The notes under the pieces are model-generated. The model saw only the letters and a program-made list of their open reading frames with translations, had not been told where the DNA came from and did not search any database. From positions 37,315 through 101,314 of the forward strand of contig NZ_JACDIT010000012.1 of NCBI RefSeq assembly GCF_013839445.1: 64,000 nucleotides of DNA, written 5' to 3'. Of this stretch, positions 35,242 through 43,404 are shown in pieces. How positions within the stretch are numbered: the first letter of the stretch is position 1; every line of letters begins with the position of its first letter. Source of the stretch: Chthonobacter albigriseus (GTDB lineage: Bacteria > Pseudomonadota > Alphaproteobacteria > Rhizobiales > Pleomorphomonadaceae). The translations under genes and the position numbers were made by a program.

Positions 35242-37038
35242 GTGTTGCGTATCGACGAGTTCAGACGCGTCCTGGAGCGGTCTTTCGAGCCGCTCGTCCA
35301 CGGCTCGGCGACCGTGGACGCGGCGCGTAGCGCGACCCATCGCGGCTTCATCGCCGCGCATATGGGCAGCGGGATCGCAGCGCTCGGCATGGTGCCGCTC
35401 GCCCTGGTGATGCAGGGTGCCGCCGCGCCGTTCTCGGTCACGGCGCTCGCCATCCTCGGTCTGGAATCCCTCGTCGCGCTCTATGTCAGTCGCTCCGGTC
35501 GGTTGGAGACCGGCTTCCTCCTGTCGGCCCTGGTGCTCACGTCCCTTGTGGCCTGGGTCGCCGCTTTCACCGGCGGCCTTTCCTCCTTCGCGATCGTCTG
35601 GTTCGCCATCGCCCCGATCGAGGCTGCGCTCTCCAACAGCCGCAAGGTCATCGCCAAGTCCGCCCTGGTCGGCGGCGCCGGGCTGCTTGCAGTCGCGCTC
35701 CTCACCCTCGGCGGCAGCCTTCCGCCGCCCGTCACCTTTGTCGGCGGCCCCGCCCTGATGAACGCGGCGGCCGGACTCGTTACCCTCGTCTATGCCTCGA
35801 TGATCGCCATCCGCGTCGAGACCCAGCACCGCGACGCGGAGACCCGAGCCAACTCCGGCGAGGGCCGTTATCGGCTGCTCGCCGACACCATGACCGACCT
35901 GGTCACCTGCCACGGCGCGGACGGCGACGTCACCTTCGCCTCGCCGGCGACGGCCCGCGTCCTCGGCGTGAAACCCTACGAGCTCCTCGCCGACGGGCTC
36001 TTCCGCCGTGTCCACATCGCCGACCGGCCGGCCTTCCTCACCGCCCTTTCGGAGGCCATCCACCGCGGCATGTCCGCCGTCGAGTTCCGCGTCCGGCGCG
36101 GCGACGACATCCAGGAGAACTGGCTCTGGGTGGAGATGCTGCTGCGTCGCACCGAGGACGCCGCGCTCACCGGCGGCGTGGTCGTCGCCGTCACCCGCGA
36201 CATCGAGCACCGCAAGCTGCAGGAGGACGAACTCCTGAAGGCGCGCCAGGATGCCGAGGCCGCGAGCTTCGCCAAGACGCGCTTCCTTGCCAACGTCAGC
36301 CACGAACTGCGCACGCCGCTCAACGCCATCATCGGCTTCTCCGACATTCTCGGCCAGGAGATCTTCGGCAAGTTCGAATACGAGCGGCACCACGAATACG
36401 CGCGCCTCATCAAGGAATCCGGCGAGCACCTGCTGCAGGTGGTCAACGACATCCTCGATATGTCCAAGATCGAGGCCGGCAACTTCGACGTCGTGCCCGA
36501 GCCCTTCGACCTGCGCGCCGTCATCGACCGCTGTGGCCAGCTGATGGCGCACCAGGCTTTCCAGGCCGGAGTGAACCTCCGCATGCAGGTGGAGGACAAC
36601 CTTCCCGAGCTGAACGCCGACCGCCGCGCTTGCCGTCAGATCCTGCTCAACCTTCTTTCGAACGCCATCAAGTTCTCCAACAGCGGCGGCGAGGTCGTCT
36701 ACGGCGCTCAGCGCGAAGGCCGGCGCATGGCGCTCTTCGTCCGCGACTGCGGCATCGGCATCTCCGCCGAGGACCTGCCGCGCCTCGGCAATCCCTTCGT
36801 CCAGGCCGAATCCGGCTACGACCGCAAGCACGAGGGCACCGGCCTCGGCCTGTCCGTGGTGAAGGGCCTCGCGGCGCTTCATGGCGGCTCGATGTCCATC
36901 GAATCGGAGCTCGGCAAGGGCACGACCGTCACGGTTTACCTGCCGATCACGGGCGACCGCGAGCCCACCCCGTTCCCCAAACGCGCCGCCCGCGACACGG
37001 ACGCCGCGGCCCCGGGCCGGACGGCGAAGAGGGCCTGA
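35242..37038 (+). CDS. Membrane PAS-domain sensor histidine kinase, PleC/DivJ-like
   Basis: Sensor kinase of about 598 residues. About five transmembrane helices occupy residues 45-195; a PAS domain follows (roughly 215-335, with VTFASPATARVLG); then the dimerisation domain with phosphorylated His354 in FLANVSHELRTPLNAIIGFS, and an ATPase domain with N-box LLNLLSNAIKFS, G1 RDCGIGIS, F-box NPFVQAE and G2 GTGLGLSVVK. The exact FLANVSHELRTPLNAIIGFSD form is typical of PleC/DivJ/PdhS kinases acting on DivK in the alphaproteobacterial cell cycle. GTG at 35242 (GGAG upstream) or TTG at 35245 is the likely start. No response regulator is adjacent. Confidence 0.85.
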   Translation: MLRIDEFRRVLERSFEPLVHGSATVDAARSATHRGFIAAHMGSGIAALGMVPLALVMQGAAAPFSVTALAILGLESLVALYVSRSGRLETGFLLSALVLTSLVAWVAAFTGGLSSFAIVWFAIAPIEAALSNSRKVIAKSALVGGAGLLAVALLTLGGSLPPPVTFVGGPALMNAAAGLVTLVYASMIAIRVETQHRDAETRANSGEGRYRLLADTMTDLVTCHGADGDVTFASPATARVLGVKPYELLADGLFRRVHIADRPAFLTALSEAIHRGMSAVEFRVRRGDDIQENWLWVEMLLRRTEDAALTGGVVVAVTRDIEHRKLQEDELLKARQDAEAASFAKTRFLANVSHELRTPLNAIIGFSDILGQEIFGKFEYERHHEYARLIKESGEHLLQVVNDILDMSKIEAGNFDVVPEPFDLRAVIDRCGQLMAHQAFQAGVNLRMQVEDNLPELNADRRACRQILLNLLSNAIKFSNSGGEVVYGAQREGRRMALFVRDCGIGISAEDLPRLGNPFVQAESGYDRKHEGTGLGLSVVKGLAALHGGSMSIESELGKGTTVTVYLPITGDREPTPFPKRAARDTDAAAPGRTAKRA

Positions 37039-37042
37039 CCGG

Positions 37043-38026
37043 ATGGCGCCCCGCAAGTCCCGCAAGAAGAAGCCCGAACCGCGCCGTGGAACCGTCGCCG
37101 CGATCGCCGACACGCTGATCGCCAACCCCACCGCCACCGGCGGTGCCGTGGTCATGGCCGCCATGGCCGTAGCGATCATGACCAATGCCCTCGCGCTGCA
37201 GGCCGGCCGCCACCCGGCGCCCCTGTTCAGCGACACCAGCCCCTTTGGCGCCGGAACCTCGGCGCCGCCGATCCCCGTCCATCCCTATGCCGCGGTCCCT
37301 GCCCACGACGAGATCGGTGCGTTGCTCGGCGGCGAGCCGATGGTCGACCCCGGCCTCGTCGCCGATATCCAGACCGAACTGAAGCGCCGCGGCTACTACG
37401 ACGGACCGGTCGATGGCCTGATCGGGCCGATCACCTCGGACGCCATCCTCCGTTTCGAACAGGATCACCGGCTGAAGCAGACGGGCGAGGCCACCAGCGC
37501 CGTCCTCGCCGAACTCCGCTCCGCCGCCAACCGCCGATCGGAAGTGGTGCCGCCCGTCCGCATGCCCGCTGAGCCGGCCCCGGTCGTCGCGACGCGCGAA
37601 CCAGCTGCGGCCGACGCGACGCGCGAACCCGCGCCGCCGATCGCCGGCCCGATACCGATTCCCAAGCGGCCGCCTCCGCGCGCCGGCGCGACCGGCGCGG
37701 TGATGCAGGCCGACGGCCCTGTTCCGTCGGCCCGCGTCGAGCAGGCGGTTCTGCGCTCCTCCGGAACACCCATCCCCCAGCCGGCGGTCGGTCGTCCGGT
37801 CGTTGAGGCGCCGACGGCTCCCGCGGGGGATCCCAAGCTTGCCCGCGTCCAGGAAGCGCTCGACCTGCTGGGCTATGGCCCCCTCAAGGCTGACGGCACG
37901 ATGTCGAGGGACACCCGCGACGCCATCCGCCGCTTCGAGGAAAACCGCGATCTGCCGGCTACCGGCGAGATCAACCAGCGGTTCCTCGACGAACTCGTCA
38001 AGATCGGCGGCTTCGCATCGCGCTGA
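37043..38026 (+). CDS. Membrane-anchored protein with two peptidoglycan-binding domains
   Basis: A 327-residue envelope protein. A basic N-terminus (MAPRKSRKKKPEPRRG) precedes one transmembrane helix (about 33-53, GGAVVMAAMAVAIMTNALAL), so the rest lies in the periplasm. Two peptidoglycan_binding_1 repeats are visible: IQTELKRRGYYDGPVDGLIG (about 112-160) and VQEALDLLGYGPLKADGTMS (about 272-320), linked by a proline-rich spacer. Starts five bases after the kinase stop and is probably co-transcribed with it. Role in cell-wall attachment or morphogenesis is inferred. Confidence 0.85.
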   Translation: MAPRKSRKKKPEPRRGTVAAIADTLIANPTATGGAVVMAAMAVAIMTNALALQAGRHPAPLFSDTSPFGAGTSAPPIPVHPYAAVPAHDEIGALLGGEPMVDPGLVADIQTELKRRGYYDGPVDGLIGPITSDAILRFEQDHRLKQTGEATSAVLAELRSAANRRSEVVPPVRMPAEPAPVVATREPAAADATREPAPPIAGPIPIPKRPPPRAGATGAVMQADGPVPSARVEQAVLRSSGTPIPQPAVGRPVVEAPTAPAGDPKLARVQEALDLLGYGPLKADGTMSRDTRDAIRRFEENRDLPATGEINQRFLDELVKIGGFASR

Positions 38027-38053
38027 GCGTGGCCGATCGTGTACGATCGCCGA

Positions 38054-38410
38054 ATGCAGCGCATCACCTCCGAGTTCTTCGTTTCCGCCTATATCCGCCG
38101 TCGCAACATGATGGGCAAGTTCACCGCCGTCGTTCACCGCGGCGCGGACGAGGCGGGCGCGATCTTCATCAAGGTCAGCAGACTCGACGGGACCGCCGAC
38201 CTCTACGGCCCGATCCCCCAGATGTTCACCGAGGACCTGGATCCGGCCATTGCCGGCGGTCGTGTCTTCGAGCGTCTTGCTGTCGCCGCGCCCGAGCGGG
38301 AGGTGGACGAGCGCCTGTTCCGCGAGCGCGGCTTCGACACCGACTGCTGGATCGTGGAGACCGAATGCCGCGACGGCACCCATGACCTCGACGTCCTGGA
38401 GATCACCTGA
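38054..38410 (+). CDS. DUF1491 family protein
   Basis: A 118-residue protein, MQRITSEFFVSAYIRRRNMM onward, with GAIFIKVSRLDGTADLYGP and DTDCWIVETECRDGTHDL, the DUF1491 pattern known only from alphaproteobacteria. Function unknown. A GTG five codons upstream (38039) is an alternative start. Follows the peptidoglycan-binding gene by 27 bases and is probably in the same transcription unit. Confidence 0.82.
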   Translation: MQRITSEFFVSAYIRRRNMMGKFTAVVHRGADEAGAIFIKVSRLDGTADLYGPIPQMFTEDLDPAIAGGRVFERLAVAAPEREVDERLFRERGFDTDCWIVETECRDGTHDLDVLEIT

Positions 38411-38413
38411 CGG

Positions 38414-39544
38414 TCAGCCGGTCTCGCTCTTGCGCCCCGCCTGCCGCATGGGCGGTGCCGGTGTGCGGCGTTCTGCTGGGCGGGCCGGAGTACCCTCTTC
38501 GGTCTGCGGCGTAAGGCGGTGGCGGCGACGGGGCAGGGGCTCCGGATCGGGCCGCCAGCGGGTCAGCAGGAACGAGGCCGAGCGTTGCGAGGTGTTCTCG
38601 AACACCTCCAGCAGCCGCTTCACCTCGAAATAGTCGCGCCCTTCGCCGAGGCCGGAGAAAAGAAGGATGCGCATCGCCGTCGCCTCGTCGAGGCCGCTCG
38701 CCTTGAGCGCCGTCGCCAGCGGTTCGCCGCCCGGATCCGTCAGAAGGCGCTTGGCCACCGCCCGGTCCACCTCGAGCAGTCGGGAAAGGTGTACGGCGAC
38801 AATGTCGAGATCGCGCGAGAGCGCCGACCGGGCGAGATCCTCGACCACCACCGCGTGGGGGGTCGGCGCCTTGGCCAGCGGTTTGCGCGCCGCAAAGTCG
38901 CGCAGGGCCAGAAGTTCCAGCGCCAGCAGCACCCGCCGCCGGCCCTTCGAGTCGAGATCGAGGAAGAGATCGACGAGGTCGGCATCCTCGATGTCGCCAA
39001 TCCGGTGCCCCAGCGCGACGGCAAGGGTAGGGTGCCCATGCGCCCGTCGGATCAGGATCGCGGTGGCCCCGGGCGGAAGGGCGGTGGTGGGATTGGCCAG
39101 GAGCAGCGGCAGCGCCTCGGCCGGCAGGTTGCGCGCCAAGGCTTCCACGAGCGCCGGAGTCGGATGGGGTCTCTGTGCGAGCGCCTCCAGGTGCGCCCTG
39201 CTGCCGGTCGCAACGAGGGCCAGCAACTCCACCTCCGGCACGGACCGGGCGTCGCGGATGACGACCGACGCGATGGTCGGATCGTCCGCCATCAGGGCGC
39301 TGAGCACGGCGGCGGGCGCATCGGAGCGTTGCGAAAGCAGCGTCGCCACGGCGCGCCGGTCGTCGAACGGCGTGATCCGCAGAAGTTGGAGCGCCAGCTC
39401 TTCGTAGATGTGGATGTCCGGCGCGGGGTGCACCGGCACCGAGACGAAGAGCTCGGTGGCCGCCTTCAGCAGCGCGCGCCGACGCGTGGCGTCCGTTGCC
39501 TGCGACAGCTTCTGGACGCCATCAGAGAACGGGACTGGAGCCAT
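38414..39544 (-). CDS. DUF2336 protein (helical repeat)
   Basis: A 376-residue cytoplasmic protein of DUF2336, a HEAT-like helical repeat family found in alphaproteobacteria, sometimes in cell-cycle or motility regulons. Leucine-rich helices run through residues 15-310 (e.g. AVATLLSQRSDAPAAVLSAL), a DIVAVHLSRLLEVDRA region follows and the C-terminal 60 residues are basic and proline-rich, likely disordered. Upstream, 39643-39658 carries a CtrA-like site about 100 bases before the start. Function unknown. Confidence 0.82.
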   Translation of the reverse strand: MAPVPFSDGVQKLSQATDATRRRALLKAATELFVSVPVHPAPDIHIYEELALQLLRITPFDDRRAVATLLSQRSDAPAAVLSALMADDPTIASVVIRDARSVPEVELLALVATGSRAHLEALAQRPHPTPALVEALARNLPAEALPLLLANPTTALPPGATAILIRRAHGHPTLAVALGHRIGDIEDADLVDLFLDLDSKGRRRVLLALELLALRDFAARKPLAKAPTPHAVVVEDLARSALSRDLDIVAVHLSRLLEVDRAVAKRLLTDPGGEPLATALKASGLDEATAMRILLFSGLGEGRDYFEVKRLLEVFENTSQRSASFLLTRWRPDPEPLPRRRHRLTPQTEEGTPARPAERRTPAPPMRQAGRKSETG

Positions 39545-39642
39545 CGGATTGAGCGCTCGGGCAGGAACGACGCGGACGGAAAGGATATGGAAACCACCGC
39601 GACGAAAGCCGCGGGGCGATCGCTAGAATGCAACCCCAACTG

Positions 39643-39658
39643 TAAACGTCCTGTTAAC
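39643..39658 (+). promoter_or_regulatory. Near-consensus CtrA box
   Basis: TAAA-N7-TTAAC fits the full CtrA consensus TTAA-N7-TTAAC at all but one position. A second half-site-like TTTAACCAAG lies near 39730. Both are in the divergent gap between the DUF2336 gene (leftward) and the 62-residue protein at 39805 (rightward), where cell-cycle control is plausible. Confidence 0.4.
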
Positions 39659-39804
39659 TCTCCACCCCTTCAGTATGGCACCGGGGTTGAACAGGACGCG
39701 GAGCGGGAACCGGTGCAAGGTGCCCCTCGTTTAACCAAGGAGAGCCTTGAGCGAAGCCGGACGAAAACCTTCGGTCGGCTGTGTTGGTAGGGTGAGGTGG
39801 CGCC

Positions 39805-39993
39805 ATGGGCAACGTGGTTGCGTTCAGCAGCATGATCGCACAGCGGCATCGGCAGAAGCCCGATCGTCCGTGCGAGATCACGATCTTTCCGGGCGTCCGC
39901 TACGAGCGCCAGGAGGCGGTACCGGTGACCGCTGTCGCCTCGGAAGCGGCTGTCGCATTGCGCGGCGATCGGCTGGATACCGAGCGCCGCTGA
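39805..39993 (+). CDS. Small conserved protein (62 residues) of unknown function
   Basis: A short basic protein, MGNVVAFSSMIAQRHRQKPD, then ITIFPGVRYERQEAV. The combination of an MGNVVAF start and a later IFxGVRYER block is something I associate with short proteins annotated as hypothetical in many Rhizobiales genomes, so it is probably real. It lies in the 498-base gap between DUF2336 and the lipoprotein gene, downstream of CtrA-like motifs. No function known. Confidence 0.55.
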   Translation: MGNVVAFSSMIAQRHRQKPDRPCEITIFPGVRYERQEAVPVTAVASEAAVALRGDRLDTERR

Positions 39994-40042
39994 TCGCCGG
40001 GGCTCCCTTGCGCAATCCCCCCGAATCCGGTGACGGTTCGGG

Positions 40043-40867
40043 ATGATCCGATCCGCACTGACCAAAGTGATGACGAGGGAGGCGGGACGCTTGGTCGTGC
40101 TCGGCCTTGCCATAGGCCTTGCCGCCTGCGGCCGCCCGACCGGAGACTTCGGCCGTGCCAAGCCGTCAGCCCTCAACGACGAGGTTCTACCGCTGGTCGG
40201 CAAGCTGGCCGCGACCATCCGCGAGGAGCCGGTCTCCTGGTACAATCTGACCGACGACGAGAGGTTGCTCAGGGACCGCGCCTGGAACTTCGTGCGTCCG
40301 CCGCACGTCGGCGACTGGTGGCTGGAACCACTGGTCGAGGGCCAGCGGACGCGCATCCTCCCGGTCCTCGATCCGCGCTTCAACCCGACACGCTACTATC
40401 TCTTCCTGCGGGCCGGTGACTATCGCTCCTCGGAAACCCGCTGGACCAAGGTGATGGACGACATCACCGGCGACGCGCTTCTCGTTCCGCCTTTCTGCGA
40501 GGTCGCCGCGCGCGTTCGCCGCACCGACGCCTGGAGGATCGGCCGGGTGAATGCCGACCAGTCCGTCACCCCCGACGTGCTGGTCGACACCTACAACCGG
40601 ATCGAAGAGAACAATCGGCAGATGAGCTGGGTCTGGCGGGCGCTCGCCTATCGGCTGACGTCCTATCGCTTCGCCATCGAACGCATGGCGCTCGAAACCC
40701 CGTCGGAGCAGATGTGGGCCGTCAACCGGGCCTTCGACGCCCTCGCCGCTCAGCAATGTGCCGACGGCCCGGCGATGTCCGCGATCGATTTCGGCAACCG
40801 CCAGCCGCGCCGCTCGCGCCTGCTCGACGGTCCGGACCCATTCGACGAGCCCGTGCTGCAGAAGTGA
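40043..40867 (+). CDS. Predicted lipoprotein of unknown function
   Basis: A 274-residue protein with a lipoprotein signal: basic MIRSALTKVMTREAGR, hydrophobic LVVLGLAIGLAAC, lipobox LAAC with Cys at about 29. The mature part has SWYNLTDDERLLRDRAWNFV, PPHVGDWW and RFNPTRYYLFLRAGDYRSSE; I recall similar unnamed lipoproteins in Rhizobiales but no named domain. It ends directly against the stop of the convergent DUF1254-like gene (no gap), so 3' ends of the transcripts overlap. Confidence 0.8.
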   Translation: MIRSALTKVMTREAGRLVVLGLAIGLAACGRPTGDFGRAKPSALNDEVLPLVGKLAATIREEPVSWYNLTDDERLLRDRAWNFVRPPHVGDWWLEPLVEGQRTRILPVLDPRFNPTRYYLFLRAGDYRSSETRWTKVMDDITGDALLVPPFCEVAARVRRTDAWRIGRVNADQSVTPDVLVDTYNRIEENNRQMSWVWRALAYRLTSYRFAIERMALETPSEQMWAVNRAFDALAAQQCADGPAMSAIDFGNRQPRRSRLLDGPDPFDEPVLQK

Positions 40868-41410
40868 TCAGGGCGTCCCCGCCGGTCCGCAGGTGAAGGC
40901 GGCAAGCCGCTCCGAGACGGCCACTCGTGTGTCCGGGTCGGCGGCGGACGCCCTGATCAGCACGAAACCGGGACCGGGCGGTACTTCCACCTGGAGGCCG
41001 CCGACGCCGCTGCCTGCTGTCTGCAGGCGGATCTGCTCGATGTCGCCCGGCAGGCCGACCGTCAGGTTCGCCGGTCCTGCGCCGACAGCGCTCCGGTCGA
41101 AGCTGGCCACCACGCCGCCCGCCCTGGAGACCACCGCCAGCGACCAGTAGTCGTCCGGGACCGGCCCCTCGACCACCGTCGGCGTCGATCCCTCGAACGG
41201 ACAGGCCGCGTGCACGAAGAAAGGGTCGAGGTCGGGCAGCACGCTTCCATCCGCCGGTATGGGCGTCACCGCGCCCGCGACGGCCGCCCGCTGGACCCGG
41301 CCCGTGGCGTCGTTCGAGGCCATGCCGGGGATCAGCAGCACGGCGATGACATGGACGAGCCCCGCTACGATGAAGCCGCCGATGACGGCGCGGACCAGCT
41401 TGCCGTTCAT
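40868..41410 (-). CDS. DUF1254-like membrane-anchored protein
   Basis: A 180-residue protein, MNGKLVRAVIGGFIVAGLVH, with one N-terminal transmembrane helix and a periplasmic body containing DPFFVHAACPFE, DYWSLAVVSRAG and QVEVPPGPGFVLIRASAADP. This half-size form resembles the DUF1254-type partner that sits beside a DUF1214 gene in many Rhizobiales. Its ATG overlaps the stop of the DUF1214 gene (ATGA), so the two are coupled. Role unknown; cell-envelope location inferred. Confidence 0.7.
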   Translation of the reverse strand: MNGKLVRAVIGGFIVAGLVHVIAVLLIPGMASNDATGRVQRAAVAGAVTPIPADGSVLPDLDPFFVHAACPFEGSTPTVVEGPVPDDYWSLAVVSRAGGVVASFDRSAVGAGPANLTVGLPGDIEQIRLQTAGSGVGGLQVEVPPGPGFVLIRASAADPDTRVAVSERLAAFTCGPAGTP

Positions 41411-42048
41411 CGCCGCACCCCGCTTGCCGGTCCGCAGGAAAGCCGGCGGATCGCCGGCAGGAGTTCCGGCCCGGGGAGGCGGGCGGAGAGGCCGGGCGCG
41501 TAGATGCGCAGCGTGAACACCAGTGAGGCGAGCGATCCCGTCGGCACGAAGTTGCCGGGCCGCGCGGTTCGCCCGACGGTGATCAGGATCCCGCCGTCCG
41601 GCTGGCGGATGGCATCGCGGCTGGTGAACCCGGTTCGCCCGGCCGGATTGCGCGGCAGGTGACCGGCATCGTCGGTGACCGCGAGGGTCCACAGATCGGC
41701 CGGGGGCAGGGCGCCCTCGATCGTGTAGTGACAGGCCGGGTTGAAGGGCTGGCCGGCGGCGTCGAACCGCGCCTCGAAGGCGACGCCCTCGGCCGGCCCA
41801 AGGCCGATCCGCCCCTCCCGCGAGGCCCGGGCAGCGGCGTAGGGGTGACGATCCGAGCCGGTCTCTCCGGTCTGGACGCGCCAGGGCCCGATCGCGGTGC
41901 CGGCGTCGAGCGCGCTTGTTTCCAGCACGAACCACACCGACCCGAGACCGAGGCCGGCGCCGAGAAGAGCGACGATCAGGAGACGGAGGACGAGGAACAC
42001 GGGGGGAGCGGTCGGCCGGAGCGCTTGGGATGGTTCGGTGAGTCGCAA
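41407..42048 (-). CDS. DUF1214 membrane-anchored protein
   Basis: A 213-residue protein with an N-terminal transmembrane anchor (VFLVLRLLIVALLGAGLGLG, about 17-36) and a periplasmic DUF1214 domain: ALPPADLWTLAVTDDAGHL, then FTSRDAIRQPDGGILITVG and NFVPTGSLASLVFTLRIYAP. Together with the following DUF1254-like gene it forms a split version of the DUF1254-DUF1214 protein found elsewhere. First gene of the pair. Confidence 0.8.
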   Translation of the reverse strand: MRLTEPSQALRPTAPPVFLVLRLLIVALLGAGLGLGSVWFVLETSALDAGTAIGPWRVQTGETGSDRHPYAAARASREGRIGLGPAEGVAFEARFDAAGQPFNPACHYTIEGALPPADLWTLAVTDDAGHLPRNPAGRTGFTSRDAIRQPDGGILITVGRTARPGNFVPTGSLASLVFTLRIYAPGLSARLPGPELLPAIRRLSCGPASGVRR

Positions 42049-42108
42049 CCCTACACGACGGGCCGGAAGAGTGCGACGGAAAGCGGGTCGAAAACCAGGT
42101 CAGCATTG

Positions 42109-42137
42109 TTGACTAAAGCAGACGGCCGGCGTAGCGG
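42109..42137 (+). promoter_or_regulatory. Candidate promoter of the aminotransferase gene
   Basis: TTGACT (42109-42114), a 17-base spacer and TAGCGG (42132-42137) lie 30 bases before the ATG at 42167. The -35 is five of six; the -10 is poor. Prediction by eye. Confidence 0.35.
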
Positions 42138-42166
42138 TTGCAGAACTTGCCTTGGGGAGAAGCGAC

Positions 42167-43399
42167 ATGGTGATGCCGATCGACTGGTCATCCGTCTATG
42201 CGGGACGGGCGGAGCGGATGAAGGCATCCGAGATCCGCGAACTCCTGAAGCTCCTCGATCAGCCCGACGTGATCTCCTTTGCCGGTGGAATCCCCGATCC
42301 GGCGCTGTTTCCGACGCTGGCATTCCGCGAGGCGAACGAGAAGATCCTCGGCGACGCCAAAATCGCTGCACAGGCGCTTCAGTATTCGATCAGTGAAGGC
42401 TACCCGCCGCTCCGGCAGTGGATCGTCGAGCACATGAAGAGCATGGGCGTCGACTGCGACATCGACAACATCCTGATCACCCACGGCTCGCAGCAGGCGC
42501 TCGATTTTCTCGGAAAGATGCTGATCTCGCCGGGCGACACGGCGCTGGTGACCGCGCCGACCTATCTCGGTGCCCTGCAAGCCTTCAATCCCTACGAACC
42601 CCGCTACGATACACTGGCCCCGGAGGGCAACCGGACGCCGCTGTCCTATGCGGAGGCGGCGGAGCGGGAGGGCGGCCGGGTCAAGTTCGCCTACCTCGTC
42701 CCCGACTGCTCGAACCCGACCGGCGAGACGCTGGACGAGACGGGGCGCTTGAAGGTGCTGGACCTAGCGGAAAACCTGGGCGTTCCGGTCATAGAGGATG
42801 CTGCATATCGCGCGATCCGCTTTGAAGGCGACGCGCCCCGGACGATCCAGGCGCTGGACTGCGACCGGAGCGGCGGGATCGATGCATGCCGGACGATCTT
42901 TCTCGGCACCTTCTCCAAGACCCTCGCCCCGGCCTACCGGATCGGCTGGATCTGCGCCGCCAAGCCTCTGATTCAAAAGCTCGTTCTGGTCAAACAAGCG
43001 TCCGACCTGCACACCTCCACCATCAACCAGATGCTGATGTTCGAGGTGGCCGAGAAAACCTATGACCGGCAGGTCGAGGCGGTGATCGAGACCTATTCCA
43101 AGCGCCGTGACGCCCTGCTTCGGGCGCTGAAAACCCGTATGCCGAAAGGGGTTAGCTGGACGGAACCGAACGGCGGGCTGTTCGTCTGGGTGACCTTGCC
43201 CGAGAAGATCGACGGGGCGGCGCTGCTGGCCCGGGCGATCACCGAGGAACGCGTCGCCTTCGTTCCCGGAAAGGCGTTTTTCGCAACGGAATCAAAGGCG
43301 AACACCATCCGCCTGAACTTCTCCGCGCCGACCGAAGCGATGATCGAAGAGGGTATCAGTCGCCTGGGACGGCTGGTCAAGAACGAGCTAAGCCATTGA
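42167..43399 (+). CDS. PLP-dependent class I/II aminotransferase (MocR/LysN-like)
   Basis: Fold-type I aminotransferase of 410 residues, similar to 2-aminoadipate or aromatic/branched-chain transaminases. Visible: DVISFAGGIPDPALFP near the start (substrate gate typical of the LysN/KAT-II group), YSISEGYPPLRQWI, SNPTGETL, the PLP-binding Lys in LGTFSKTLAPAYRIGWI and a C-terminal NTIRLNFSAPT with the carboxylate-binding Arg. No helix-turn-helix domain, so it is an enzyme not a MocR regulator. The amino donor is not predictable. It ends 5 bases from the convergent PBP gene. Confidence 0.9.
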   Translation: MVMPIDWSSVYAGRAERMKASEIRELLKLLDQPDVISFAGGIPDPALFPTLAFREANEKILGDAKIAAQALQYSISEGYPPLRQWIVEHMKSMGVDCDIDNILITHGSQQALDFLGKMLISPGDTALVTAPTYLGALQAFNPYEPRYDTLAPEGNRTPLSYAEAAEREGGRVKFAYLVPDCSNPTGETLDETGRLKVLDLAENLGVPVIEDAAYRAIRFEGDAPRTIQALDCDRSGGIDACRTIFLGTFSKTLAPAYRIGWICAAKPLIQKLVLVKQASDLHTSTINQMLMFEVAEKTYDRQVEAVIETYSKRRDALLRALKTRMPKGVSWTEPNGGLFVWVTLPEKIDGAALLARAITEERVAFVPGKAFFATESKANTIRLNFSAPTEAMIEEGISRLGRLVKNELSH

Positions 43400-43404
43400 T
43401 TTGA

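Noticed and set aside
35212..37236. A 674-codon open frame on the minus strand over the histidine kinase
   Set aside because: Antisense shadow; the plus strand carries all H, N, G1, F and G2 boxes.
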